Numbered from the stretch's first letter, positions 7,281 through 14,106 are shown. The stretch is DNA of 14,106 nt from JBBKWQ01 sp037969115 (GCA_037969115.1 JBBKWQ010000217.1:1-14106); one strand, 5' to 3'. Notes: generated by a model from the sequence alone, not told the origin. Program-made: numbers and translations.

Positions 7281-7867
7281 GGCACGAGGACCCGGTCGAC
7301 GACGTGGATCGTGCCGTTGCCCGCTGACAAATCGATCGACAACACCGTGGCTCCGCCGATCGTCAACACGCCGTCGGATTCGGAGACCGCGAGATCGTTG
7401 CCGGCTACGGACCGGAGCGAGTCCAGCGGTGCGATGTCGTCGGAGAGAAGTTGCTCGTCGATCACATGATTTCGGAGCACGTCGAGCAGATTGGCCGGAT
7501 CGGCGAGCAGGTCACCCATCTCATCGGGATCCATCGACTGGAAGGCATCGTCCGACGGAGCGAGCAGCGTGAACTCGGGAGCGTCGATGAGCTGATCCAC
7601 GCCGACCACATCGAGCGCGGACGCAAGGGTTGTCAAACCCTCATCTCGCAGCAGCGCGGCCACCTCGGACTGGGCCGCAGCGACGTCTCCATCGTCAACG
7701 TCCACGTCGGAGAATGAGGCATCGCCACCGTCTCCGCTCGAGCACGCGCCCAGGACGCCGATTCCGACCACGCAGAGCGCGCCCCAGATCGTTCGGCCGC
7801 GGCGCCGACGGCCGACGGCCGGACGGCCATTTGCGTGGTCCGTGTGTCGCTCAGTGTCGTGGACCAT
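7277..7867 (-). CDS. Fasciclin (FAS1) domain lipoprotein
   Basis: 196 residues from ATG 7867, with GGAGG 4 bases upstream (7872-7876). The frame is open far upstream, but that part lies over the PAP2 gene. An arginine-rich n-region (RRRRGR) and hydrophobic core lead to the lipobox LGAC, so Cys42 should be lipidated and the protein anchored outside the membrane. Residues 43-62 are a Gly/Asp/Ser-rich acidic linker. The FAS1 domain follows, with H1 FTLLAPSDDAF (99-109), NHVI (133-136) and H2 HVVDRVLVP (188-196), which ends the protein exactly at the domain boundary. FAS1 domains mediate adhesion or protein and polysaccharide contacts. As first gene of the overlapping cluster it may be the surface partner of the exporter. 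A solute-binding role is not indicated by the fold. Confidence 0.93.
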   Translation of the reverse strand: MVHDTERHTDHANGRPAVGRRRRGRTIWGALCVVGIGVLGACSSGDGGDASFSDVDVDDGDVAAAQSEVAALLRDEGLTTLASALDVVGVDQLIDAPEFTLLAPSDDAFQSMDPDEMGDLLADPANLLDVLRNHVIDEQLLSDDIAPLDSLRSVAGNDLAVSESDGVLTIGGATVLSIDLSAGNGTIHVVDRVLVP

Positions 7868-7871
7868 GGAT

Positions 7872-7876
7872 CCTCC
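7872..7876 (-). promoter_or_regulatory. Ribosome binding site of the fasciclin gene (GGAGG)
   Basis: GGGGAGG on the minus strand ends 4 bases before ATG 7867. It is the strongest ribosome binding site of the envelope cluster. The four following genes start inside their upstream stop codons, so this site probably sets translation of the coupled series. Confidence 0.7.
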
Positions 7877-7935
7877 CCGGAACGGATTCCAGATCGCCAC
7901 GACCTGGCACTGCGATGAGTCACTCGAAATCGCGC

Positions 7936-8721
7936 TCACGAGTACGCTCCGATCCGGGCGTCGGAACCTTCGGGTTCCGCCACAGGTTGAGGTCGAGGGC
8001 CGAGAATCCGCCGGCAGATCGCGATCGACACGATGCCGAGCACGATACCTGCGATCACGTCGGTCAGGAAGTGCATACCCTGATACATGCGCGCCCACGC
8101 CACGATGAGCGGCGCAGCGACGGCCATCGCGACGGTGATCATCCGTACCCACACGGCGCGTGTGTGCCAGAAGACGACGATGGCGATCGCCCAGTACACG
8201 GTCGCCGCGGCGACGTGTCCGGATGGGAACGACGAGTTGACCGGTGAGTCGAGCAACCGCTCGACGTCGGGTCGGGGCCGCTTGACGATCCACGTCGTGA
8301 TGATGAACGCCGTCGCTTCGAAGATCAGGGGCAGACCGATCATCACCGCTTCGTGCCATCTTCTGAACTTCCACAGGAGGTACGAGGCGATCAGGAGCGA
8401 GAGGACGACTTTGACGAGCGTGTCGGCGATGAACGCGCCCCAGTGTGCGAGGTCGTTCGTCGACTCGGTTCGTCCGGCGGCGAGGTTCTGGGCGAGCCGT
8501 TGGTCGGTGTCGACCAGACGAGCGAGCGCCGACCAGTTCGTGAGCAGTTCGCCGACGACGACGCCCACCGCGACCACGGCGACGAGCGCAATGCCGAGCC
8601 GGATCCAATCGTGACCGTCGAGCGACCATGTCGTCTTCCACCAGGACGACGCGTCGACTGTCTCATCGACCGAGTCGGCAAGCCCTTCGCCGGACCCGGC
8701 CGTCTCAACAATTGCTGTCAT
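7936..8721 (-). CDS. PAP2-family membrane phosphatase
   Basis: 261 residues from ATG 8721, with GGAAGG (8730-8735) 8 bases upstream. A GTG at 8730 is in frame but sits inside that ribosome binding site. The protein has a polar N-terminus and about six hydrophobic segments. The three phosphatase motifs are present: KRPRP (147-151), FPSGH (165-169) and R211-x5-H217-x3-D221 in ARMYQGMHFLTD. These form the PAP2 active site, with His217 as the expected nucleophile and His169 as general acid, facing outside the membrane in relatives. Likely substrates are phosphatidate-type lipids or undecaprenyl pyrophosphate, but the sequence does not discriminate. It ends 68 bases before the fasciclin gene on the same strand, so it may open the envelope operon. 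Confidence 0.93.
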   Translation of the reverse strand: MTAIVETAGSGEGLADSVDETVDASSWWKTTWSLDGHDWIRLGIALVAVVAVGVVVGELLTNWSALARLVDTDQRLAQNLAAGRTESTNDLAHWGAFIADTLVKVVLSLLIASYLLWKFRRWHEAVMIGLPLIFEATAFIITTWIVKRPRPDVERLLDSPVNSSFPSGHVAAATVYWAIAIVVFWHTRAVWVRMITVAMAVAAPLIVAWARMYQGMHFLTDVIAGIVLGIVSIAICRRILGPRPQPVAEPEGSDARIGAYS

Positions 8722-8811
8722 CCGATTCACCTTCCGTAGCCAGTTTCAGACGCACGCCTGTCGCGCCGGTCGGGACAGTGCTGCGCCCCGGTGAGCCCAC
8801 GTTTACCCGCA

Positions 8812-8817
8812 TGTCAA
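8812..8817 (-). promoter_or_regulatory. Possible -35 element (TTGACA) upstream of PAP2 operon
   Basis: A perfect TTGACA lies on the minus strand about 90 bases before the PAP2 start, in the 144-base gap after the PhoD-like gene. No good -10 hexamer is found 16-18 bases downstream (the sequence there is TCACCG). It is only a candidate for the promoter driving genes from 8721 leftward. Confidence 0.25.
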
Positions 8818-8865
8818 GCCTCGGAAACATCCAGTCCAGAACGACTGAACGACGCCCAGCTCAGG

Positions 8866-10515
8866 TCAGATCGTGAGACGGGCAACCTCGTTGAGGTCGG
8901 GCTGATCTCCATCGCTGCTGGTCGATTGCTCGAAAACGAGCTCGACGTTGTCGGGTCGGTAGACGATCTCACACATGTTGTTGGCAAAGAACGGGCCCGC
9001 AACCACATCGAGAGCGGGACGAGTATCGACGCCGCGCACGAGACGACGAAGCAGCTTGCCGACTCGTGCTCCGCTGCGGGTCAGGGCGAACCTCATCGCT
9101 CCGCGCTCGTGCGGAATCAGAGCGTTACGAATCGGTGAGCTGACGATCTGCCACACATCGGGGCCATCGGCTTCGAACGACTCGACTCGAGCGGCGTAGC
9201 TGAAGTGAATGTCTCCTGACGCCACGATGATCGAACGGGGCGGGTCTGGTCGGGTGCGAAGGTCGTCGATGAGCGCACGGAACATTTGAAACGACTCGGG
9301 GAATGCCGGCCAGTCCTCCAGGTCGAGCGACCGGCGAACCCTTTCGCCGAAGCGCCGTCCGAACCGGCCCCAGGCGCCGTCGCACATCCTGTAGTTCCAG
9401 ACATGGAGGTCGTGGATGCCGTCAGCAAGAAAGACCGGGACCGACGTCACGAGGAGAACGTGTCCGGTGGCTTCGGTGGCTGCTGATCGAACCATCTCCC
9501 ACTCGCTGCGTTGCACCATCAGGCGTGCGTGGTCGTCGAGGACGCGTCCGTTCCGGCAATCGATGACGACCACGGTCACATCGCCGACCTGCCGGACATG
9601 GCTGAACTGGTATCCACCCGGCGAGCCCGAGTCGGCAAAACACCGAGTCGCCCACTCACGCAAGATGCTCGTGGCGTCTTCCGAAGCGACGAGCTGATCG
9701 AGGATCCCCTCGTCGCGGATCTGATCTGGCGACAGGTTCCCGAGGTGCTGGTAGATCCAATACGACATCAGACCATTGACTGCTCGCTCGTCCCACGTGT
9801 CATCTGAGCGCATGTCCTCGATCCACGACGCCGAGATGTTCCAATCATCGACCATGTCGTGATCATCGAAGATCATCGCCGACGAAACGGTCGACAGCAG
9901 CCATCGCTCCGGCGCGGCGGACCACGCCTCGTGGTAGAGCCAACAGTATTCGTCGAAGTCATAGACCTTGTGCGCATCGAGGTCGAGGCTGTCGGCGCGA
10001 CGCTCTTCGATACGTTCACGGGCCTTCGGCGATGAGTCGTCGGCGTAGATCTGGTCACCGGCGAACACGACGACCGACGGCCACTGTGCTGGTGTCTCGG
10101 ACTTCATTCGCTGCGCATGTGCCCACAGCGTGTCCACGCCGCGTCCCTCCGCGTTGAACGCAAGATCATGCGTGTACGGTGGCTCGTGCGGTGCTGCTGC
10201 TCTGCATGATCCCATCAACACCCGGGTCGAACCTTCTCGATCCGTCGTACGAATCACGCTCGGCGGATCCACACTGCCGGGTCGAGGCCAGACCTGCTGG
10301 CCGTTGATTCGCACGTCGTACGGAATGGTGGCACCAGGCGCCAGATCGTCGAGAACGACCAGGGCGTAGTGATGGCCGCAGACCTCGAAGGTCTTCGCGT
10401 CCTGGCCGAGTACTTCGACCCGGCATGCCTCCGCTGTTTCGACCCACACGGTCGCCGAAGAGTCACCCACCCACCTCAGCAGCGGGCCCAACACCAATCC
10501 TTCCCGCGATTTCAC
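8866..10515 (-). CDS. PhoD-like alkaline phosphatase / phosphodiesterase, apparently cytoplasmic
   Basis: 549 residues from GTG 10515. An N-terminal beta-sandwich (about 1-95, GPLLRWVGDSSATVWVE) precedes the metallophosphatase domain. Metal-site motifs are GSCR (102-105), FAGDQIYAD (151-159), FDDHD (216-220) and SGDIHFSY (433-440). In the PhoD family these bind Ca/Fe-type metals and cleave phosphate monoesters or diesters. Unlike classical PhoD there is no twin-arginine or other signal peptide. The first residues go straight into the beta domain, so an intracellular substrate is likely. The gene is divergent from the D-2-hydroxyacid dehydrogenase gene over a 116-base gap that holds a palindrome. 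The family is clear; the substrate is unknown. Confidence 0.92.
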   Translation of the reverse strand: MKSREGLVLGPLLRWVGDSSATVWVETAEACRVEVLGQDAKTFEVCGHHYALVVLDDLAPGATIPYDVRINGQQVWPRPGSVDPPSVIRTTDREGSTRVLMGSCRAAAPHEPPYTHDLAFNAEGRGVDTLWAHAQRMKSETPAQWPSVVVFAGDQIYADDSSPKARERIEERRADSLDLDAHKVYDFDEYCWLYHEAWSAAPERWLLSTVSSAMIFDDHDMVDDWNISASWIEDMRSDDTWDERAVNGLMSYWIYQHLGNLSPDQIRDEGILDQLVASEDATSILREWATRCFADSGSPGGYQFSHVRQVGDVTVVVIDCRNGRVLDDHARLMVQRSEWEMVRSAATEATGHVLLVTSVPVFLADGIHDLHVWNYRMCDGAWGRFGRRFGERVRRSLDLEDWPAFPESFQMFRALIDDLRTRPDPPRSIIVASGDIHFSYAARVESFEADGPDVWQIVSSPIRNALIPHERGAMRFALTRSGARVGKLLRRLVRGVDTRPALDVVAGPFFANNMCEIVYRPDNVELVFEQSTSSDGDQPDLNEVARLTI

Positions 10516-10523
10516 ATCTCACC

Positions 10524-10533
10524 GTTCGCGAAC
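10524..10533. promoter_or_regulatory. Perfect palindrome GTTCGCGAAC, candidate operator
   Basis: A 10-base perfect palindrome in the gap between the divergent PhoD-like and dehydrogenase genes. It lies between a -10-like TAGAAC (10543-10548, minus) and the GTG at 10515, where a bound repressor would block initiation. It is not an actinobacterial LexA box, which has GAAC and GTTC in the opposite order. Confidence 0.35.
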
Positions 10534-10542
10534 ATCTCCAGA

Positions 10543-10548
10543 GTTCTA
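10543..10548 (-). promoter_or_regulatory. Possible -10 element of the PhoD-like gene (TAGAAC)
   Basis: TAGAAC on the minus strand is about 27 bases before the GTG start. Initiation would then fall near 10536, just before the palindrome. No clear -35 hexamer is visible. Confidence 0.25.
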
Positions 10549-10631
10549 TCCGCGACCGACCTGGTGTCGGCGTACTCACGGCGCGGGGCGTCATTGCGAT
10601 CATCCGATGCCACGCGCGGCAGAATGTCGCT

Positions 10632-11633
10632 GTGGGCACGATCCGACTCTTCTCCGCCAAGCCATACGATCGAGCCGCCTTCGATGCGGCCAACGAATCG
10701 CACGGGTTCGACCTCGTCTACCTCGACGCCCGACTGACCACCCAGACTGCCGAGCTCGCGGCCGGTGCCGATGCGATCTGCGCTTTCGTGAATGACGACC
10801 TGTCCGCGCCCGTGCTCGAAGCGCTCGTTGCGGGCGGCACGTCCACGGTCGCGTTGCGCTGCGCCGGCTTCAACAACGTCGACCTGGTGACCGCGGCTCG
10901 ACTCGGCGTCCGGGTCGTCCGCGTGCCGGCGTACTCGCCCAACGCGGTCGCCGAGCACACGCTTGCGCTGATCTTGGCGCTGAACCGGCGAATCCACCGA
11001 GCGTACGGACGCGTGCGCGACGGGAACTTCTCGCTCGATGGCCTGGTCGGATTCGACGTGGCGGGCAAGACGGTGGGCATCGTCGGCACCGGTCGCATCG
11101 GTGCGATCGTCGCACGTTTGATGTGGCACCTGCGGTGTCGAGTGCTTGCCGTCGACACCTTCCACGACCCACACCTCGTCGACCTCGGCGTGGAATACGT
11201 CGACCTCGATACGGCGCTCGCCGAGAGCGACATCATCTCGTTGAATTGCCCGTTGACGCCGGAGACACATCACATGATCGACGCCAAAGCGATCGCATCG
11301 ATGCGCCCGGGCGTGATGCTCGTGAACACCGGGCGCGGCGCGCTGGTCGACACGGCATCCGTGATCGACGGGTTGAAGCGCCGACACATCGGCTCCCTCG
11401 CGCTCGACGTGTACGAGGAGGAGAGCGAGTTGTTCTTCGAGGACCGCAGCACCGAGGTGCTCGACGACGACGTTTTTGCGCGGCTGCTCACGTTCCCGAA
11501 CGTGTTGATCACGGCGCACCAGGGGTTCCTCACCAATGAGGCCTTGGCAGCCATCGCAGAGACGACGCTGTCGAACGTGACCCAAGTCTCGCTCGGTCAC
11601 CCCTGTGAGAACGAGGTGGTTCTCGACGCGTGA
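10632..11633 (+). CDS. NAD-dependent D-2-hydroxyacid dehydrogenase, D-lactate dehydrogenase type
   Basis: 333 residues from GTG 10632, matching the roughly 330 of fermentative D-lactate dehydrogenases. Their typical opening (x-I-x-x-F-S-x-K-P-Y-D) is seen as IRLFSAKPYDRAAFDAAN. The frame is open further upstream but without protein-like sequence. The enzyme interconverts pyruvate and D-lactate with NADH. The Rossmann motif is GIVGTGRIG (149-157), with acidic Asp175 after it favouring NAD over NADP. The catalytic triad is present as Arg235 (NTGRGALVD), Glu264 (DVYEEE) and His296 (ITAHQGF). The substrate-loop region RCAGFNNVD (76-84) is typical of the LdhA branch. There is no strong Shine-Dalgarno. 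The stop TGA directly abuts the stop of the convergent stress-protein gene. A role in redox balancing under low oxygen is inferred. Confidence 0.95.
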   Translation: MGTIRLFSAKPYDRAAFDAANESHGFDLVYLDARLTTQTAELAAGADAICAFVNDDLSAPVLEALVAGGTSTVALRCAGFNNVDLVTAARLGVRVVRVPAYSPNAVAEHTLALILALNRRIHRAYGRVRDGNFSLDGLVGFDVAGKTVGIVGTGRIGAIVARLMWHLRCRVLAVDTFHDPHLVDLGVEYVDLDTALAESDIISLNCPLTPETHHMIDAKAIASMRPGVMLVNTGRGALVDTASVIDGLKRRHIGSLALDVYEEESELFFEDRSTEVLDDDVFARLLTFPNVLITAHQGFLTNEALAAIAETTLSNVTQVSLGHPCENEVVLDA

Positions 11634-12551
11634 TCAGCCGCGGCGCGGCACGACCATCGTCGGTGCCTGGAGGTGGTGCAGCAACCAGGTCGAGACCGAC
11701 CCGAGCAGGGCCGACGTGACGAACCCGTGGCCGCGTGCACCCATCACGAGGAGGTCGTGTTCCTTGGCTGCTTCGCCGAGAACGTCGGTCGCGACTCCGT
11801 ACTCGAAGCGCCGCTTGACCGGTGCAACGCCAGGGCCGGCCAGTCCGACGGCCTCGGCCAGATCGGCAGCGTGCTGATCGTCGAAGTCCTCCGCAATACC
11901 GTCGGTCACCGTCGGGTAGCCGAGTAGCACCGTGCCTGGCTCCATGATGCCGATCGCTGTGACGGGGCAGTCGGGGCCGACGAACCTCAGGGCGTACACC
12001 AGCGCATCGATCGCGTTCGGTGAACCGTCGAACGCCACCAAGGCCGAGCGCGTCCGAACCGGGGGCGCATCCGCCGGCACGACCACCGTCGGCACCACCG
12101 CGTGCGTTGCACACTGCGAGCTGACGGAGCCCAAGAGCAGGCGCTTGAACCCACCGCGGCCGCGGTTGCCGACCACGAGCATCGAAGCCCGCTCCGACTC
12201 ATCGAGCAGCGCTCTGGCAGAACCGCCGCGCTCGATCGAGATCGAGATGGTCGCACCGTTGGGATTTGGGGTTCCTTCGACCAGATCGGTGACTTCTCGG
12301 CGAACGCTCGCCTCCAACGCCTGATCGTCATAGGGCGACCTGGCAACCGCATCGATCGGGTACGGACCGTAGACAGGTGGCTGCCAAGCCCTCACTGCCC
12401 TGACCACTGTCTCCGGCGTGGCATGCAGCAAGGCCCACTCCAGCGCACGCTTCGAACCATCCGATCCGTCGACTCCCACGATCCACACGGGAGCGTCGGC
12501 ACTCGCCGACGGCGCCGTGGCGTTCTCCTGACCCGTTGTCGGTGTCGTCAT
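11634..12551 (-). CDS. Tandem universal stress protein (two UspA domains)
   Basis: 305 residues from ATG 12551, with GGAGG at 12560-12564, 8 bases upstream. An ATG further upstream would exclude this site. Domain 1 is about 21-160 and domain 2 about 167-303. Each has the opening V/A-x-D-G-S (GVDGS, AFDGS) and a complete ATP-binding motif G-x2-G-x9-G-S: G128, G131, G141-S142 in domain 1 and G271, G274, G284-S285 in domain 2. Both halves should therefore bind ATP, as in the mycobacterial two-domain Usp proteins, which respond to hypoxia and stationary phase. The first 20 residues are a low-complexity Thr/Ala/Ser leader. The stop codons of this gene and the convergent dehydrogenase touch, so each transcript must end inside the other gene. 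Confidence 0.95.
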   Translation of the reverse strand: MTTPTTGQENATAPSASADAPVWIVGVDGSDGSKRALEWALLHATPETVVRAVRAWQPPVYGPYPIDAVARSPYDDQALEASVRREVTDLVEGTPNPNGATISISIERGGSARALLDESERASMLVVGNRGRGGFKRLLLGSVSSQCATHAVVPTVVVPADAPPVRTRSALVAFDGSPNAIDALVYALRFVGPDCPVTAIGIMEPGTVLLGYPTVTDGIAEDFDDQHAADLAEAVGLAGPGVAPVKRRFEYGVATDVLGEAAKEHDLLVMGARGHGFVTSALLGSVSTWLLHHLQAPTMVVPRRG

Positions 12552-12559
12552 GTCGTTTA

Positions 12560-12564
12560 CCTCC
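12560..12564 (-). promoter_or_regulatory. Ribosome binding site of the universal stress protein gene (GGAGG)
   Basis: GGAGG lies 8 bases before ATG 12551. It fixes the start at 12551 rather than at the ATG codons further upstream. Confidence 0.75.
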
Positions 12565-12641
12565 ATATCAATCATCGGCCCGGTCACGGGGTGCGCGGTA
12601 GGGCTGTTCGACCCGAAGGCGAGGACCCTCTCGTGCCCGTG

Positions 12642-12667
12642 CGGCTGGTCAATCGACCCACCAGCCG
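12642..12667. terminator. Hairpin over the stop codon of the surface hydrolase gene
   Basis: CGGCTGGT (12642-12649) and ACCAGCCG (12660-12667) form a perfect 8-bp stem with a 10-base loop that contains most of the TGA stop. No T-run follows on the minus strand, so a standard intrinsic terminator is not proven. The left arm partly reflects the Trp/Gly codons of the final GWW. Confidence 0.35.
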
Positions 12668-14106
12668 GTGAGGTCGAAGAGCGTTTGCGTCACCGCATCG
12701 GCGTGGAGACACAGCCGGGCATCCGTCCCGACACCGACCGTGACGGAGTTGGCGATGGTTGCGCCGGCCGAAGCGTTCACGCTCGACGTCTCGGGACGCG
12801 AGACGCCACAGGGGAAGGCGGTGATGAACCCGGCGCGAACAGGCTCCACGAACGTCACGGTTCCCGTGACCCCCTTTGCCGATGGCGGCGCCACGCGGAT
12901 GTCGAGGGTCTGGCCGGCACCCTGAACTGGGGCCCAACCACCGATGCCCGACCGGGTGTCGAGCATTCGTGACGGTTGCACCGGCACGAACACGAAACCT
13001 GTGTCGACGTCGAAGGTTGCGGTGAGATCGATGATCACGTCGACCGAGGTCGATGAGTAGACACAGATGGTGTTCCGGTCGCTCGTTGCCACGAACGCGG
13101 CGCCGGCAATCGATTCGAGCGAGCGGAAGTTGACGTTCGAGATCTCGGGGATGTCCTGTTCACACGGGTACGCGGTCAGATAGCCGTCGACGCCGCCGTT
13201 CGACGCGGTGAGGTTCACGGCGACGGCCACGGCTCCGGGAGGTGTGGCGATCTCCACCACGGAAGAACGACCGGAGGCGCGCGTATCGAGCAGGCGTCGG
13301 GGGACGTCCAGCGGTGTCATCCGGCTCGCTGCCGCATGCGTACCCTCCGGCACGAACGCTCCCTGGAGGTCGACGATCACGTCGCTGGCGGCGTCGGTGA
13401 CGATGCAGATCGTGTCGTCGGACGACAACGGAACCACTGCGGCAGCGGCTCTCGTGACGCGAGCCGCATGATTGACACTCGAGGCATTCGGAACCGATCG
13501 GTCGCACGGATATGCCGTCAGGAAGCCGGCAGCCGACGGATTCACAGCGGTGAGGTTCACCGCCACCGCTGTCGCGTCATCAGGGATCGATCGACCGAAG
13601 TCGACCGTCAGCGTGGCTCTGGCGGCGAGCCGACCCGGCGCGTCGCTGCGCGTATCGACGATTCGGGTGGGTGCGAGTCCGACGAGTTCTGAGCGGACGC
13701 CGCCGCCAGCCGGAAGTGCAGCGTCGCCACCCACCCGAGTCGCCTTGGCCCAGGTCGCCGTGAACACGTCTGCCATGAGCGCGCTGCGGCTGCGGTAACC
13801 GTCGGGGTACAGGTGGGTGCCGTCGTAGCTCGCGAATGTCCTCGGATCTCCCCACATCGCAGCCGGCCAGTCCCACGTGGTGAAGTCGGCGCGCTCCGCG
13901 GCGATCTGGTCGAGCGCCACGTTCCAGACGTTGGCCTGATACTGGTGCGTGTAGAGGCGCGTCACCTTCGGCCACCAGATCTGATGGCCGGGTCCGATCT
14001 CGTCGACGACGAGCATGATCGCCGCACGAGCGCAGTTCACGTCGGTCGAGCAGTAGCCACTGTCGTTGGCACCCAGGTTGATGATCCATGAACGCGAGTC
14101 CCACCC
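12649..14106 (-). CDS. SGNH/GDSL hydrolase with three C-terminal surface repeats (N-terminus beyond right edge)
   Basis: 485 residues are visible, in frame to the window edge. An internal GTG at 14040 is not the true start because the frame upstream continues the family (SWIINLGANDSG). Visible residues 10-17 hold the block III motif LGANDSG, and residues 95-98 hold block V DGTH, giving the Asp-His of the Ser-Asp-His triad. The nucleophile Ser in GDS must lie off the edge. SGNH enzymes hydrolyse esters, often lipids or acetylated glycans. After a Gly/Ala linker come three repeats, at about 143-253, 263-366 and 372-484. Each opens P-x-R-x-x-D-T-R, has T-A-x-P-C in the middle and a second Cys before an aliphatic-Asp-Leu ending. 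The paired cysteines and Asn/Thr-rich surface strands suggest an exported protein. The signal peptide is not visible. Confidence 0.9.
   Translation of the reverse strand, partial: GWDSRSWIINLGANDSGYCSTDVNCARAAIMLVVDEIGPGHQIWWPKVTRLYTHQYQANVWNVALDQIAAERADFTTWDWPAAMWGDPRTFASYDGTHLYPDGYRSRSALMADVFTATWAKATRVGGDAALPAGGGVRSELVGLAPTRIVDTRSDAPGRLAARATLTVDFGRSIPDDATAVAVNLTAVNPSAAGFLTAYPCDRSVPNASSVNHAARVTRAAAAVVPLSSDDTICIVTDAASDVIVDLQGAFVPEGTHAAASRMTPLDVPRRLLDTRASGRSSVVEIATPPGAVAVAVNLTASNGGVDGYLTAYPCEQDIPEISNVNFRSLESIAGAAFVATSDRNTICVYSSTSVDVIIDLTATFDVDTGFVFVPVQPSRMLDTRSGIGGWAPVQGAGQTLDIRVAPPSAKGVTGTVTFVEPVRAGFITAFPCGVSRPETSSVNASAGATIANSVTVGVGTDARLCLHADAVTQTLFDLTGWWVD
12655..13680 (-). repeat. Three tandem protein-domain repeats of about 105-115 residues
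   Basis: Coding repeats at about 13348-13680, 13009-13320 and 12655-12993. Shared positions are R-(I/L/M)-(V/L)-D-T-R near the start, GFLTAYPC / GYLTAYPC / GFITAFPC in the middle, then an S-(S/N)-V-N motif, a second Cys (TICI / TICV / RLCL) and a final DLxGxx-like strand. The first two repeats have VAVNLTA, which is replaced by GTVTFVE in the third. Domains of this type recur in actinobacterial secreted enzymes, from memory. Confidence 0.8.

Noticed and set aside
7868..8641. N-terminal extension of the fasciclin frame to 8641
   Set aside because: It overlaps the PAP2 gene, is arginine-rich and has no domain. A good ribosome binding site and signal peptide begin at 7867.
10524..10533. SOS (LexA) box between the divergent genes
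   Set aside because: Actinobacterial LexA sites read GAAC-N4-GTTC. This palindrome has the halves in the opposite order and a shorter spacing.
12552..12648. DosR-type hypoxia box upstream of the universal stress protein gene
   Set aside because: Looked for a GGGAC-N-GTCCC-like palindrome. Only partial half-sites such as GGGTCC are present and they are not properly paired.

Overview
The window reads as chromosomal DNA of a high-GC actinobacterium. Trigger factor, a tRNA-Pro, DrrA-type ABC genes and tandem universal stress proteins all fit. The three surface repeats with the P-x-R-(I/L/M)-(V/L)-D-T-R opening and paired cysteines are a type I associate, from memory, with Acidimicrobiia such as Ilumatobacter. 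That placement is inference. I see no insertion sequence, phage gene or CRISPR array. No gap between genes exceeds about 150 bases.

Left end (1-1040): the N-terminal half of trigger factor (tig, minus strand) diverges from a small conserved-looking protein with a basic, Ala/Lys-rich tail. These are followed by tRNA-Pro(TGG) on the plus strand and a stretch with two overlapping hairpins.

Centre (1039-8721, all minus strand, transcribed right to left): a PAP2 phosphatase, then five genes joined by four consecutive 4-base stop/start overlaps. These are a fasciclin-domain lipoprotein, an ABC ATPase, an ABC-2 permease with a large extracytoplasmic helical domain, a two-TM protein with a long helical extracytoplasmic region, and a 767-residue protein made of two fused AI-2E/PerM-type units. 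A four-TM protein follows after 83 bases. The overlaps imply one mRNA and coupled translation, so the five products probably act together in the cell envelope. This is the best candidate for an undescribed system here. Its substrate cannot be read from the sequence.

Right part (8866-12551): a PhoD-like metallophosphatase without a signal peptide diverges from an NAD-dependent D-2-hydroxyacid (D-lactate) dehydrogenase. A perfect 10-base palindrome lies between them. The dehydrogenase runs into a convergent tandem universal stress protein, and their stop codons abut as TGATCA. The group suggests redox, energy or phosphate stress metabolism, but common control is only inferred.

Right edge (12649-14106): the C-terminal part of a probably secreted SGNH/GDSL hydrolase with three repeated surface domains. 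It is truncated by the window end.

Long open frames opposite the real genes are explained by high GC content and were left out.
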